Positions 8,982 to 17,838 of a stretch of DNA of 64,000 nt are shown one piece after another. Source of the DNA: JBQTIQ01 sp052387955. Its GTDB lineage: Bacteria > Actinomycetota > Acidimicrobiia > Acidimicrobiales > JACDCH01. How positions within the stretch are numbered: the first letter of the stretch is position 1; each line of letters starts with the position of its first letter. The notes beneath the pieces are model-generated. The model was not told where the DNA came from and did not search any database. It saw only the letters and a list, made by a program, of their open reading frames with translations. Both the position numbers and the translations under genes were made by a program. The DNA lies in the NCBI GenBank assembly GCA_052387955.1, contig JBQTIQ010000037.1, positions 28,293-92,292 on the forward strand. Reading direction: 5' to 3'.

Positions 8982-10034
8982 ATGACCAACACCATTCCCC
9001 CTGAAGAGGCGCCGGACCGACTGCCCGCCGACGGCGCCGACGTCGTGCCTGGTGACGTGTCGCTGCCCCAGTCGGTGGACTCCTTCGAGGTTCCCGGCGC
9101 CCCTCGGCCCCGGCGGCCACCGGGACCGGCGCCGGCGGCCGACGTCGCCAACGACGCCCTCAATGTCTTCCGGGGGCTGCTCGGGATGCGGGAGCAACCC
9201 GACGGCTCGAACTGCACGCCGGTCACCCACTGGTACGGGCCCATCGGCGGGGCCGCCTGCTTCGCATGGTGCGACGCCACCGTGAGCTTCGTGCTGTCCT
9301 CGGTCGGTATCGCCACCCGCTTCGCCAGCTGCTGGTTCCACCAGCAGGCGTTGAAGGACGGTACCGCCGGGACATGGCTGGGCAAGCCGCCGGTGTCCCA
9401 GGTCGCGCCCGGCGACCTCGTCTTCTTCGGGCCATCGGGGTCGGACCACATCGGCATGGTCGAATCGCTCGACGTCGTGGCCAACGCGGTCGTGAGCCTC
9501 GAAGGCAACATCGGCAACGCCTGTCGCCGCGAGTTCCGGCCCATGGACGGCGGCGGGATGCGGATCTTCGGGTTCGGCCGACCCGACTACGGCAGCGGTG
9601 ACCCCGACGCCCCTCCCGTCGTCATCTCCGGAACGACCGGCCAGTCGGGCGTCCCCGCGGCACGGGTGGCGATGGCCACGCTGGCGGTGCGCGAACCGAT
9701 GGTGTTCGGGCGGACGGTGCGTTTCGCCCAGGCGTCGCTCAAGGCCGACGGCCGCACCGTCGAGGTCGACGGCGAGTACGGCCCCCGCACCGGCGAGGGC
9801 GTGCAGGTTTTCCACCAGGCCCACCAGATCGCCGGCTCCGGGACCACCGTCGGCGCCGCTTCCTGGGCCGGTTTCCTCCAGGTCCTCCTCAATGCCAAGG
9901 GCGCCACCCTCGGGGTGGACGGCGAGGTCGGCCCCAAGACCAGCCAGGCGCTGTGGGCCTTCCAGGGCCAGGCCGCCATCGAACGTGACAACGTGGCCGG
10001 CCCGCAGACGTTCGGGGCGCTGACCGGAATCTAG
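8982..10034 (+). CDS. CHAP-domain peptidoglycan hydrolase with C-terminal peptidoglycan-binding repeats
   Basis: The 350-residue protein has a CHAP/NlpC-like amidase domain at about residues 45-205: a Cys in AACFAWCDATVSFVL and a His in GPSGSDHIGMVES are the expected catalytic pair. The region after 230 holds two PG_binding_1-type repeats with the signatures VDGEYGPRTGEGVQVFH and VDGEVGPKTSQALWAFQ. Such enzymes cut the cell-wall peptide. No signal peptide or membrane segment is visible at the N-terminus, which is proline- and acid-rich, so export is unexplained. It follows the C14 gene by 144 bases with its own GAGGGAGG Shine-Dalgarno. Confidence 0.88.
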   Translation: MTNTIPPEEAPDRLPADGADVVPGDVSLPQSVDSFEVPGAPRPRRPPGPAPAADVANDALNVFRGLLGMREQPDGSNCTPVTHWYGPIGGAACFAWCDATVSFVLSSVGIATRFASCWFHQQALKDGTAGTWLGKPPVSQVAPGDLVFFGPSGSDHIGMVESLDVVANAVVSLEGNIGNACRREFRPMDGGGMRIFGFGRPDYGSGDPDAPPVVISGTTGQSGVPAARVAMATLAVREPMVFGRTVRFAQASLKADGRTVEVDGEYGPRTGEGVQVFHQAHQIAGSGTTVGAASWAGFLQVLLNAKGATLGVDGEVGPKTSQALWAFQGQAAIERDNVAGPQTFGALTGI

Positions 10035-10119
10035 AAGTGCCGGCCAGCAGCCATTGGCCCCGCGCCCGGGTAGCGTGCGGTGCCGTGTCGCGGCGGCGGT
10101 ACCGGCAGCTCACCGGGAG

Positions 10120-11037
10120 ATGTTGTCCTTGACCGTGCCGAGTACTTCGATTGGTCGTGACGAGGCCGTCCCCCGGCTTGCGGGGCGCCCGCACGCGGGC
10201 AGCCGGCCAACGCGGGCGATCTTCGCGGTCGACCTCGATCGGACCCTGATCTATTCCGCCGCCGCCGCCGGCCCCGGGCCGCCACCGCCGATGACCGCGG
10301 TCGAGTACCTCGACGGGTCCCCGTTGTCCTACATGACGGTGCGTGCCCTCGACCTCCTGCGCCGGCTGCGGGCCGTGGTCGACGTCGTTCCCGTCACCAC
10401 GCGCTCGCTGGCGCAGTACCGCCGGGTCGAGTTGTTCCACGGGCCCCTGACGCCGACGTACGCGGTGGCCGCCAACGGGGGCCACCTGTTGCACGACGGA
10501 GAACCCGACCTCGGCTGGTACGAGAGCGTGCGAGCCGCGGTGGCCCGCTCCTGTGCTGACGCCGCCACCGTCGCCGACCACCTGGCCGAGTTCGGCCGGG
10601 CCTGGGCGCACCGGGCCCGGGTTGCCGACGGGCTGTTCGTCTACTCCGTGGTGGACCGGGCCGCCATACCCGCCCGGGACCTCCGCCAGCTCGACGACTG
10701 GCTGGCCGCCTCCGGCTGGGAGCTGTCGGTGCAGGGCCGCAAGCTCTACGCCGTGCCCGGGCCGCTGGGGAAGTGGCGCGCCGTCGAGGAGGTCGTCCGC
10801 CGCACCGGCGCCACCGTCGTCGTGGCCGCCGGCGATTCGCTGCTCGACCGGGACATGCTCGACCGCGCCGACTTCAGCCTGCGCCCCCCGCACGGCGAAC
10901 TGGCCACTGCCCGCTACGGTTGCGACGTCGTGACCAGCTCCGGCGGCATCCTCGCCGCGGAAGAGCTGTTGGAAGCGGTGCTCGATCACCTCGACGGTCG
11001 GGCGGTACCGCCGCTGCGGGTTGAGCTGCAACGATGA
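10120..11037 (+). CDS. HAD-superfamily hydrolase of the Ter stress-gene cluster
   Basis: HAD motif I is AVDLDRTLIY (nucleophile Asp and acid Asp), and motif IV is AAGDSLLDRDML. A conserved GKW before it supplies the usual lysine. The protein is likely a phosphatase acting on a small phosphorylated metabolite. In many bacteria a HAD phosphatase of this kind is encoded with TerD, PRTase and C-C lyase genes proposed to make a nucleoside-like compound; the same partners lie at 17.8-21.6 kb. The start is uncertain: ATG at 10120 is chosen, but an ATG at 10054 and GTG codons exist. It is first in a plus-strand run with terB and the TerD-vWA gene. Confidence 0.8.
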   Translation: MLSLTVPSTSIGRDEAVPRLAGRPHAGSRPTRAIFAVDLDRTLIYSAAAAGPGPPPPMTAVEYLDGSPLSYMTVRALDLLRRLRAVVDVVPVTTRSLAQYRRVELFHGPLTPTYAVAANGGHLLHDGEPDLGWYESVRAAVARSCADAATVADHLAEFGRAWAHRARVADGLFVYSVVDRAAIPARDLRQLDDWLAASGWELSVQGRKLYAVPGPLGKWRAVEEVVRRTGATVVVAAGDSLLDRDMLDRADFSLRPPHGELATARYGCDVVTSSGGILAAEELLEAVLDHLDGRAVPPLRVELQR

Positions 11038-11103
11038 ACCCAGGTCGCCATGGCCCGGAACGCGGTGACCGTCGGTCACGGCACGACACGAGAGGAACGA
11101 CAG

Positions 11104-11559
11104 ATGCCCTTGTGGGACCAGTTGAAGACCAAGAGCGCCGAGATGAGCGCCCAGCTGAAGACCAAGGCCAAGACGTTCAAGAACAATGACTTCGCCAACG
11201 CGTCGATGGCCATGTGCGCCCTGATCGCGGCGGCCGACGGCCAGATCGACTCGGTCGAACGCCAGAAGACCGTCGGGTTCATCACCTCGAACGACGTGCT
11301 GTCGATCTTCCCCGCCGACCAGCTCCGCACCACCTTCGACAAGTACTGCGGCAAGCTCGAGAGCGACTACGACTTCGGCAAGATCGAGGCCATCCAGGCC
11401 ATCGGCAAGCTCAAGAGCAAGCCCGACCAGGCCCGTGCCGTGATCCAGGTCGGCATCATCATCGGTGGCGCCGACGAGAACTTCGACGACGACGAGAAGC
11501 GAGCCGTGCGCGACGCCTGCTTCGCCTGCGGCATCCCCCCCAACGAGTTCGACCTTTGA
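11104..11559 (+). CDS. terB: TerB-family tellurite resistance protein
   Basis: The 151-residue helical protein matches TerB: a charged N-terminal helix (MPLWDQLKTKSAEMSAQLK), then SMAMCALIAAADGQIDSVERQK and the paired VIQVGIIIGGADENFDDDEKRAVRDAC, the two acidic metal-binding helix repeats of the family. TerB works with TerC and TerD in metal or oxidative stress responses, probably at the inner membrane face. The start at 11104 follows AGAGGA. It ends 58 bases before the TerD-vWA start, in a probable operon. Confidence in the family is high; the ligand is not known. Confidence 0.92.
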   Translation: MPLWDQLKTKSAEMSAQLKTKAKTFKNNDFANASMAMCALIAAADGQIDSVERQKTVGFITSNDVLSIFPADQLRTTFDKYCGKLESDYDFGKIEAIQAIGKLKSKPDQARAVIQVGIIIGGADENFDDDEKRAVRDACFACGIPPNEFDL

Positions 11560-11617
11560 CCCTCGGGCCCCGGACGAGGGGATCGAGAACGACTGGGCAC
11601 CCTGGATCGGGCGACCG

Positions 11618-13015
11618 GTGAGCACGCAGCTCTCCAAAGGGGCGAACGCTCCCCTTCCGCCGACGCTCACCCGGGCCCGGGTGGTGCTGGGATGGACGGG
11701 GGGCCCCGATCTCGACGCCAGCGCGCTGTTGCTGACGGCGGCCGGCAAGGTGCGCTCCGACGCTGACTTCGTCTTCTACAACCAGCCCCGCTCGCCCGAA
11801 GGGTCGGTCATCCACGCCGGCAAGGCGGGCCGGGAGGACACGCTGGAGGCCAACCTCGCCCAGATGCCGGCCGAGATCGAGACCGTGGCCATCGCGGCCT
11901 CGGCCAACGGGGCCGCGTTCGGGGCCGTGACCGGGCTCCACGTCCGGGTCCACGACGGCCCCGGCCCCGAGGTGTTGCGGTTCGACATCGCCGACGCCGG
12001 CGCCGAGACGGCCTTCGTGTTCGGCGAGCTCTACCGCCGGCAGGGGGCGTGGAAGTTCCGGGCCGTGGGCCAGGGATGGTCCTCGGGCCTGGCCGGGCTG
12101 GCCACCAGCTACGGGATCACGGTCGAGGACGAGCCCGCGGCGGCGACGCCGGCACCGGCGCCGGCCGCCGCTCCCCCGGCGCCGGCGGGCAAGGTCGAGC
12201 TGTCCAAGGCGGTCCGGCTGGAAAAGCAGCTCGCCGGCCAGCCGCCGGCCATGGTCGACCTGGTCAAGCGGGCCGGGGTGTCCCTGGAGAAGAAGGGCCT
12301 CGCCGATCACCGTGCCCGGGTGGCCCTGTGCCTCGACATCTCCGGGTCGATGCACCAGCTGTACTCGTCGGGCAAGGTCCAGCAGCTGTGCGAGCGGGTC
12401 CTGGCCCTGGCGGTCCATTTCGACGACGACGGCGCCTGCGACGTGTTCACGTTCGGCACTGGCGGCTACGACGAGGGACCGCTCGACCTCGCCAACCACA
12501 CCGGCTGGATCGACAAGCTGTTGCGCCGGCGCAAGCTGGAGGGCGGCACCAGCTACGGCAAGGCCATGAAGCTCCTGCGCCAGCACTACTTCCCCGACGC
12601 CGGCGGCGACGCTCGCAGCGCCCCTTATGCCGACACGTTGCCGGTCTACGTCATGTTCGTCACCGACGGGCACACCAGCGACGAGGCCGCCACCCGCAAG
12701 CAGGTGCAGTGGTCGAGCTACGAGCCGTTGTTCTGGCAGTTCATGGCCATCGGCCAGTCGTCGCGAAACGTCTCCGTCGCCGGACCGCCCCCGCCCCGCA
12801 AACGGGGCCTCGCCGGTCGTCTGGCCGGCGCCCTCGCCGGCGACTTCAAGTTCCTCGAGGAGCTCGACGACATGGAGGGCCGCTACGTCGACAACGCCGA
12901 CTTCTTCTCCGTCGCCGACCCGGCGCAGGTCCCCGACGACCAGCTCTACGACCTGATGATGAACGAGTACCCGGGCTGGCTCACCCTCGCCCGCCAGAAG
13001 GGCCTCCTCCGATAG
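11618..13015 (+). CDS. TerD domain fused to von Willebrand A (vWA) domain
   Basis: Residues 1-170 are a TerD domain (STQLSKGANAPLPP; VRSDADFVFYN; WKFRAVGQGWSSGL). An alanine/proline linker follows, then a vWA domain from about 225 with an intact MIDAS: DISGSM at 240-245 and a downstream TDGHTSDE. The C-terminus ends with a conserved-looking NEYPGWL motif. The GTG start at 11618 fits the TerD N-terminus, although its Shine-Dalgarno is weak. The TerD calcium loop is degenerate here: no DNRTGEGEGDDE. vWA domains bind protein partners through a metal ion, so this may be a scaffold linking TerD complexes. It is cotranscribed with terB. Confidence 0.9.
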   Translation: MSTQLSKGANAPLPPTLTRARVVLGWTGGPDLDASALLLTAAGKVRSDADFVFYNQPRSPEGSVIHAGKAGREDTLEANLAQMPAEIETVAIAASANGAAFGAVTGLHVRVHDGPGPEVLRFDIADAGAETAFVFGELYRRQGAWKFRAVGQGWSSGLAGLATSYGITVEDEPAAATPAPAPAAAPPAPAGKVELSKAVRLEKQLAGQPPAMVDLVKRAGVSLEKKGLADHRARVALCLDISGSMHQLYSSGKVQQLCERVLALAVHFDDDGACDVFTFGTGGYDEGPLDLANHTGWIDKLLRRRKLEGGTSYGKAMKLLRQHYFPDAGGDARSAPYADTLPVYVMFVTDGHTSDEAATRKQVQWSSYEPLFWQFMAIGQSSRNVSVAGPPPPRKRGLAGRLAGALAGDFKFLEELDDMEGRYVDNADFFSVADPAQVPDDQLYDLMMNEYPGWLTLARQKGLLR

Positions 13016-13133
13016 AGCCGGTCGGCTCCGGGCCTCGAACTTCCGGCGAGCGTCCCGCGAGTTCGTGGGACGATGGCCGATGTGATCCGCTACCGGTCGG
13101 CGGGACCTCGCCGACGATGGAGGGCCTGAGCAC

Positions 13134-13598
13134 GTGGCGCGACGGATCGAGTGGCGGTTCACCGAGGGCAGCGTGCTCAGCGTGGGGCACTGGTACCTGG
13201 ACTGGGGTGACCCCGAAGGCGAGACGCTGCTCACGCTGACCCAGGTCATCCACGCCTCCGACAACCCGGTGTGGTGCCTACGGGAGCACGCCCAGGTACT
13301 CGGGCGGATCGTGGCCGGCGCCGAGGACCTGGTGGCCGACCTCGCCGGCCTCGGCCACGACGAGCACGGCGCCCCGATCCGCATGGGCGAGTCGAGCCCG
13401 ATGGTGCCGTCGGTGCTGCGGGCCCACCGGTCGATCCACCACGCGCTGGCGCTGCTGGTCGACGCCCTCGTCGAGTGCCGCAAGGGGCCGGTCGAGAACG
13501 CGCTGCGGGCCGATGCCGACCTGGCGTCGTCGCTGGCGTTCAGCATGAGCGACGCGGTCAACTGTTGCTACCGGCTGGAGCTCCACTTCCCGTTCTGA
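13134..13598 (+). CDS. hypothetical protein downstream of TerD-vWA
   Basis: The 154-residue protein is not recognised. It has a beta-rich start (IEWRFTEGSVLSVGHWYLDWG) and a helical second half with CRKGPVENALRADADL and CCYRLELHFPF at the end. No signal peptide or membrane segment. The GTG start is supported by GGAGGG 11 bases upstream. Codon use is like its neighbours. It lies 118 bases after the TerD-vWA gene on the same strand and may share its function, but nothing in the sequence defines it. Confidence 0.65.
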   Translation: MARRIEWRFTEGSVLSVGHWYLDWGDPEGETLLTLTQVIHASDNPVWCLREHAQVLGRIVAGAEDLVADLAGLGHDEHGAPIRMGESSPMVPSVLRAHRSIHHALALLVDALVECRKGPVENALRADADLASSLAFSMSDAVNCCYRLELHFPF

Positions 13599-13621
13599 CC
13601 GGGCTAGGCGCCCGCTGCCCG

Positions 13622-14191
13622 TCAGGCCGGCTGCTTGATCGCCGAGATATCGAGCTCGAGCGTGACCTTCTCGCTCACCAACAGGCCGCCTGCTTCCAGG
13701 GCCGCGTTCCAGCTGACGCCCCAGTCCTTGCGGTTGATGGTGACGCTGCCCTCGAGGCCGATGCGTTGGTTGCCGTAGGGGTCGACCGCCGAGCCGGTGT
13801 ACTCGACGTCGACGGTGACCGGCTTGGTCGTGCCCTTGACCGTGAGGTCCCCGGTGACGTGGTAGGCGTTGGTGCCGGCCGGTTCGATGTCGGTGCTCAC
13901 GAAGCGGATCTCGGGATGGTTTTCCATGTCGAAGAAGTCGTTCCCCCGTAGGTGGCCGTCGCGGTCGGCGTTGCCGGTGTCGATGCTCGTCGCCTGGACC
14001 GTCACCTCGAGCCGAGACTTGGACGGGTCGGCAGCGTCGAAGTAGCCCTGGCCGGCGAAGTCCTTGAACGAGCCTCGGACCTTGGTGACCATGGCGTGAC
14101 GGGCTACGAAGCCGATGCGGCTGTGGGCGGGATCGAGCGTGTACGCACCGCTCAGCTCGGTCTGGCCGCCAGTGCTGGTTTGGGTGGACAT
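13622..14191 (-). CDS. YceI family protein
   Basis: The 189-residue beta-barrel lipocalin-like protein matches YceI: GAYTLDPAHSRIGFVARHAM near the start, GSFKDFAGQGYFD, VQATSIDTGNADRDGHL, the FFDMENHPEIRF block and the final VTLELDISA. YceI proteins bind polyisoprenoids or other amphiphiles and respond to alkaline or osmotic stress. No signal peptide is present, as in many actinobacterial homologues. The start follows GAGGA. It converges on the preceding gene with only 23 bases between stop codons. Confidence 0.92.
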   Translation of the reverse strand: MSTQTSTGGQTELSGAYTLDPAHSRIGFVARHAMVTKVRGSFKDFAGQGYFDAADPSKSRLEVTVQATSIDTGNADRDGHLRGNDFFDMENHPEIRFVSTDIEPAGTNAYHVTGDLTVKGTTKPVTVDVEYTGSAVDPYGNQRIGLEGSVTINRKDWGVSWNAALEAGGLLVSEKVTLELDISAIKQPA

Positions 14192-14249
14192 GTGGTCCTC
14201 GCTTCCCGGTCGAGCCGTCCGCAGGCAGCTCAACACGTTGATGGCTCAA

Positions 14250-14708
14250 CTATTCCCGCGGTCGCGATCCAGTAGAGCCTGAGTCCCGCAGCGGGTCCAC
14301 CCATGCGACCTCCTGGAAACGGGCGAAGTCCTGGTCGGTGGAGGCGACGGTGAGGCCATGTTCGATGGCCAACGCGGCCAGCTCGGCGTTCGCCACCAGC
14401 GGCCCTGACACCCGGTGCTCGACGACCAGGCGTCCGAATACCTCGGCGTGGCGGTCGGTAGGCAGGGGGACCCACGCGGCTGGCGCTGCGAGCCACTCCT
14501 CCACTTGGGCCCAGGCCTCCCTCGGCCCCAGGGGCTGGGGGAAGGCCCGGGAGTTGGTGGCGATCCGCACGAACGCCGACAAGCTCGACCACGGCAGCCC
14601 CGTCCGGGCCGGGCCGTTGAGCCTGGACGTCAGCCACTCTCGGGCCCGGCCGTGCTGGTCGCTGTCCAGGTTGCGGGCGTAGAGCAACAGGTTGGCGTCG
14701 ACCAGCAT
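14250..14708 (-). CDS. vapC: VapC-type PIN-domain toxin ribonuclease
   Basis: The 152-residue PIN domain starts MLVDANLLLYARN, with the first metal-binding Asp at residue 4, and has further acidic sites in LVANAELAALA and VASTDQDFARF. Such toxins cut tRNA or rRNA when freed from the antitoxin. The ATG overlaps the antitoxin TGA as ATGA (14708), the usual arrangement. The motifs look intact, so the toxin is probably active. It lies inside the Ter island between YceI and the P-type ATPase. Confidence 0.92.
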   Translation of the reverse strand: MLVDANLLLYARNLDSDQHGRAREWLTSRLNGPARTGLPWSSLSAFVRIATNSRAFPQPLGPREAWAQVEEWLAAPAAWVPLPTDRHAEVFGRLVVEHRVSGPLVANAELAALAIEHGLTVASTDQDFARFQEVAWVDPLRDSGSTGSRPRE

Positions 14709-14941
14709 CAGCGCCGGGCGTCGCCCTCGATGGCGTCGAGCGCTTCGGCGATGCTGTCGAGCGGCACGCGGCTCGGGCCCATGGCGCTGGTCTTCTGGAC
14801 GAACGACGCCGTGCTCGGCGGCGTCGGGCGCAGCCCGAGCCGGACGAGCTCGTTGACGACCTCGCTCACGCTGCGGCCGCGGCGCCGTTCCTGCTCGATG
14901 GCGGCGGCCACGTCGGGCTCGAAGGTGATCGTGGTGCGCAT
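14708..14941 (-). CDS. vapB: VapB-type ribbon-helix-helix antitoxin
   Basis: The 77-residue protein opens with the beta strand and helices of a ribbon-helix-helix DNA-binding fold (MRTTITFEPDVAAAIEQERR, then SVSEVVNELVRLGL). The C-terminal third should wrap the VapC toxin. It is the first gene of the operon and probably represses it. The spacing and overlap with vapC are typical. Confidence 0.9.
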   Translation of the reverse strand: MRTTITFEPDVAAAIEQERRRGRSVSEVVNELVRLGLRPTPPSTASFVQKTSAMGPSRVPLDSIAEALDAIEGDARR

Positions 14942-14993
14942 GTGCTGAGACTATCGCATCATGATGCGCGTCGGCTCGGGGGTGGGGGTCCCG

Positions 14994-17687
14994 TCAGCGG
15001 GCCAGCGCCGGCGCCGGCGCCACCAGCCGGCCGCCAACCAGACGGACGAGGGCGGAAACGCCGAGCACGGTCGAGCCGATCAGGATCGACTTGACCCAGT
15101 CGCCGATGTCCAGGCCGGTGGAGGAGAAGACCTCGCCGCCGAACTCGATGATCAGCACCTGGAGGGCGATGATGGCGGCCATGACCCCGAGGAAGGACGG
15201 GCTGGAGAACACGCCCTTGAACGGGCTGCGGTTGAAGCGGGTCGAGCGGCTGTTGAGCTCGTTCCAGATCTGCATCCACACGAAGGCGTTGAACAGGAAC
15301 GTGTAGCGGTACTCGTCGTCGGTGGTGTCGATGAGCAGGTCGGTGGACAGGATCACCAGGAGCACGCCGAGCATGAAGGCGCCGATGGAGAACACGCTGA
15401 TCCACATCGACCGCGAGATCAGCGGCTCGTCCCGGCCGTGCGGGGGTTGGTCGAAGAGCTGGTCGGTCGGCGGTTCGAGGGCCAGGGCCAGGGCGGCCAG
15501 GGAGTCCATGATGAGGTTCACCCACAGCAGCTGGACCGCGGTCAGCGGGGTGCCGTAGCCGAAGAAGGCGGCGATGAACGCCGTGGCCAGCGCCACGACG
15601 TTGACGGTGAGCTGGAACTGCAGGAACTTGCGGATGTTCTCGAAGACGCTGCGGCCCCAGCGGATGGCCCGGACCAGCGAGGCGAAGTTGTCGTCGACGA
15701 TGATGATGTCGGACGCCTCGCGGGCGACCTTGGAGCCCGAGCCCATCGAGAAGCCGACGTCGGCGGTCACCAGCGCCGGGGCGTCGTTGACGCCGTCGCC
15801 GGTCACCGACACCACCTCGCCGTTGGCCTGGAGGAGCTCGACCATGCGCTTCTTGTCGTCGGGCAGGGCTCGGGACAGCACCGCGATGCGGTCGAGGTTG
15901 GAGGTGACGGTGGCATCGTCCATGCCCCGGAACTCCTCGCCGGTCAGGACCAGCTCGCCCTCGGTGAGGATGCCAGCCTGACGGCCGATCTCACGGGCGG
16001 TCTCGAAGATGTCGCCGGTGATGATCATCACCCGCACACCGGCCCGCCGGCAGCGCTCGACGGCGTCGTGCACCTCGGGCCGGATGGGGTCGGCGATCAC
16101 GAACAGCCCCGAGAACGTCATGCCGGTGTCGATCTCGTCCTCGGGCGTTCCCGCGGGCAGGTCGCGCACGGCGAAGCCCAGCGTCCGGTTGCCCCGGGTG
16201 GCGTGATCGCGCACGGTGTTGACGATGGCGGCCCGCTTGGTGTCGTCGAGGGGGGCGATGCCGTCCTCGGTGCTGGCGTGGCTGCACATGTCGAGCACGA
16301 TTTCGGGGGCGCCCTTGGCGAACACCCGCCAGTTGCCGTCCTGGAGGTCGACGGCGGTGAGCATGTGCTTGCGGGCGGAGTTGAACTCGCGCCGGCGTAC
16401 CACCACGGCTTCCTCACGGTGCCGCTGGTAGGGGTAGGCGTGGTCGTTGAGCCAGCGCAGCAGGGCGCCTTCGGTGGAGTTGCCCGCCACCGCCAGCTCG
16501 CCGTCGCGTTCGACGAGGTCGGCGGTGGAGTTGATGGCGATGCCCTCGGCCAGGGCCTCGAAGGTGGCCTGGTTGTCGGGGTCGTCGGTGACCTGGTCGA
16601 GCGACTCGGTCTCCCACACGTGGCCGCCGACGTCGAGGGACGACAGCGTCATGGCCCCCGAGGTGAGGGTGCCGGTCTTGTCCGAGCACACGATGGTGGC
16701 GGCGCCCATCGTCTCGCAGGCGGCCAGCTCGCGCACCAGCGCCTTGTCCTGGGCCATCTTGCGGGTGGTGTAGGCCAACGACAGGGTCACCGCCAGGGGC
16801 AGGCCTTCGGGGACCGCCACCACGATGATGGTGATGGCGATGGTGAGGGCCTCGAGGAGGAACTCGGCGAAGTCGGTGTCGAAGCCGAACTCGATGGCCA
16901 CGGTCTCCCCGTCCACCGACGCCTCGCCCCGGACCAGGCCCGAGATCACGAGGGCGGAGAAGGTCAGCACCGCGGCGTAGGTGCCGAACTTGCCGATCTT
17001 GCCCGCCAGCACCTCGAGCCGCTCCTGCAGCGGCGTCGTCTTGTCCCGGGCCCCGATCTCCTGGCGGACCTTGCCGAACACGGTGGCGTCGCCGACGCCC
17101 GAGATCACGGCCCGGCCGCTGCCGTCGAGGATCCGCGAGCTGCCGAAGAGCTCGTCGCCCTCGACCTTGGTGGTGTCGGGCTCGCCGGTGATGGCGGCTT
17201 CGTTGACCAGCAGGTCCGATCCCCGGACGTAGAGGCAGTCGGCGGGGACGACGTCGCCGGTGTTGATCTCGAGCAGGTCGCCCCGCACGAGCTCGTCGCC
17301 GTCGATCTCGACCACCGCCCCGTCGCGGATGACCCGCACCCGCTCCCGGGAGGAGAGCGCATCGAGCGCGGTGTAGTCGCCCTGCGCCCGGACCTGGTTG
17401 TAGGTACCGACCGAGGTCACGACGATCACCGCCACGCTGATGGCCACACCGTCGATCCAGTGGCCGGTGAACGCGCCCAGCGCCAGCGACACCGCGGCGC
17501 AGGCGAGGAGGATCTTCAACATGGGATCGGCGAAGTTCTCCCGGTAGAAGTCCCACACCGACTTGGTGGGCAACGGCGAGAAGGCGTTGGAGCCGTACTC
17601 GTCCCGGCTGGCGGTCACCTCCGCCGAGCTCAACCCGTTGTGGAGGTCGGGTTCGGCGGGCATGGTGGCGACGGTTGGTTGGTCCAT
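14994..17687 (-). CDS. calcium-type P-type ATPase (P2A/P2B)
   Basis: About 897 residues with the full P2-ATPase layout: actuator TGEPDTTK, phosphorylation site SDKTGTLTSG with Asp336, nucleotide domain FAKGAPEIVLDMCSH, hinge TGDGVNDAPAL, and about ten membrane segments. Segment M4 carries VPEGLPLAVTLSLAY and M6 has LLWVNLIMDSLAALALA, the calcium-site patterns of Ca2+ pumps. It should export cytoplasmic Ca2+ (or Mn2+). The start is uncertain: ATG at 17687, with GAGGAG 14 bases upstream; ATG at 17720 is possible. It lies next to TerD genes, whose products bind Ca2+, which makes a functional link plausible. Confidence 0.92.
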   Translation of the reverse strand: MDQPTVATMPAEPDLHNGLSSAEVTASRDEYGSNAFSPLPTKSVWDFYRENFADPMLKILLACAAVSLALGAFTGHWIDGVAISVAVIVVTSVGTYNQVRAQGDYTALDALSSRERVRVIRDGAVVEIDGDELVRGDLLEINTGDVVPADCLYVRGSDLLVNEAAITGEPDTTKVEGDELFGSSRILDGSGRAVISGVGDATVFGKVRQEIGARDKTTPLQERLEVLAGKIGKFGTYAAVLTFSALVISGLVRGEASVDGETVAIEFGFDTDFAEFLLEALTIAITIIVVAVPEGLPLAVTLSLAYTTRKMAQDKALVRELAACETMGAATIVCSDKTGTLTSGAMTLSSLDVGGHVWETESLDQVTDDPDNQATFEALAEGIAINSTADLVERDGELAVAGNSTEGALLRWLNDHAYPYQRHREEAVVVRRREFNSARKHMLTAVDLQDGNWRVFAKGAPEIVLDMCSHASTEDGIAPLDDTKRAAIVNTVRDHATRGNRTLGFAVRDLPAGTPEDEIDTGMTFSGLFVIADPIRPEVHDAVERCRRAGVRVMIITGDIFETAREIGRQAGILTEGELVLTGEEFRGMDDATVTSNLDRIAVLSRALPDDKKRMVELLQANGEVVSVTGDGVNDAPALVTADVGFSMGSGSKVAREASDIIIVDDNFASLVRAIRWGRSVFENIRKFLQFQLTVNVVALATAFIAAFFGYGTPLTAVQLLWVNLIMDSLAALALALEPPTDQLFDQPPHGRDEPLISRSMWISVFSIGAFMLGVLLVILSTDLLIDTTDDEYRYTFLFNAFVWMQIWNELNSRSTRFNRSPFKGVFSSPSFLGVMAAIIALQVLIIEFGGEVFSSTGLDIGDWVKSILIGSTVLGVSALVRLVGGRLVAPAPALAR

Positions 17688-17838
17688 GTGGTCGGTCTGG
17701 TCTCCTCGGGACGCGGCCATTCAGCGGCGGTGCGTGCTGCGCTGTTGGCCCGAAGCTAGCCCCGGTGGGCCGAAACGGGACGTCGGCCGACGAAACGGGC
17801 GGAACGCGAGCCCGTCGCCGGCACCGGACGGCGCGATG

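Noticed and set aside
14961..17759. 932-codon plus-strand frame opposite the P-type ATPase
   Set aside because: It is the antisense of conserved ATPase motifs, with His/Gly/Asp-rich, featureless translation.
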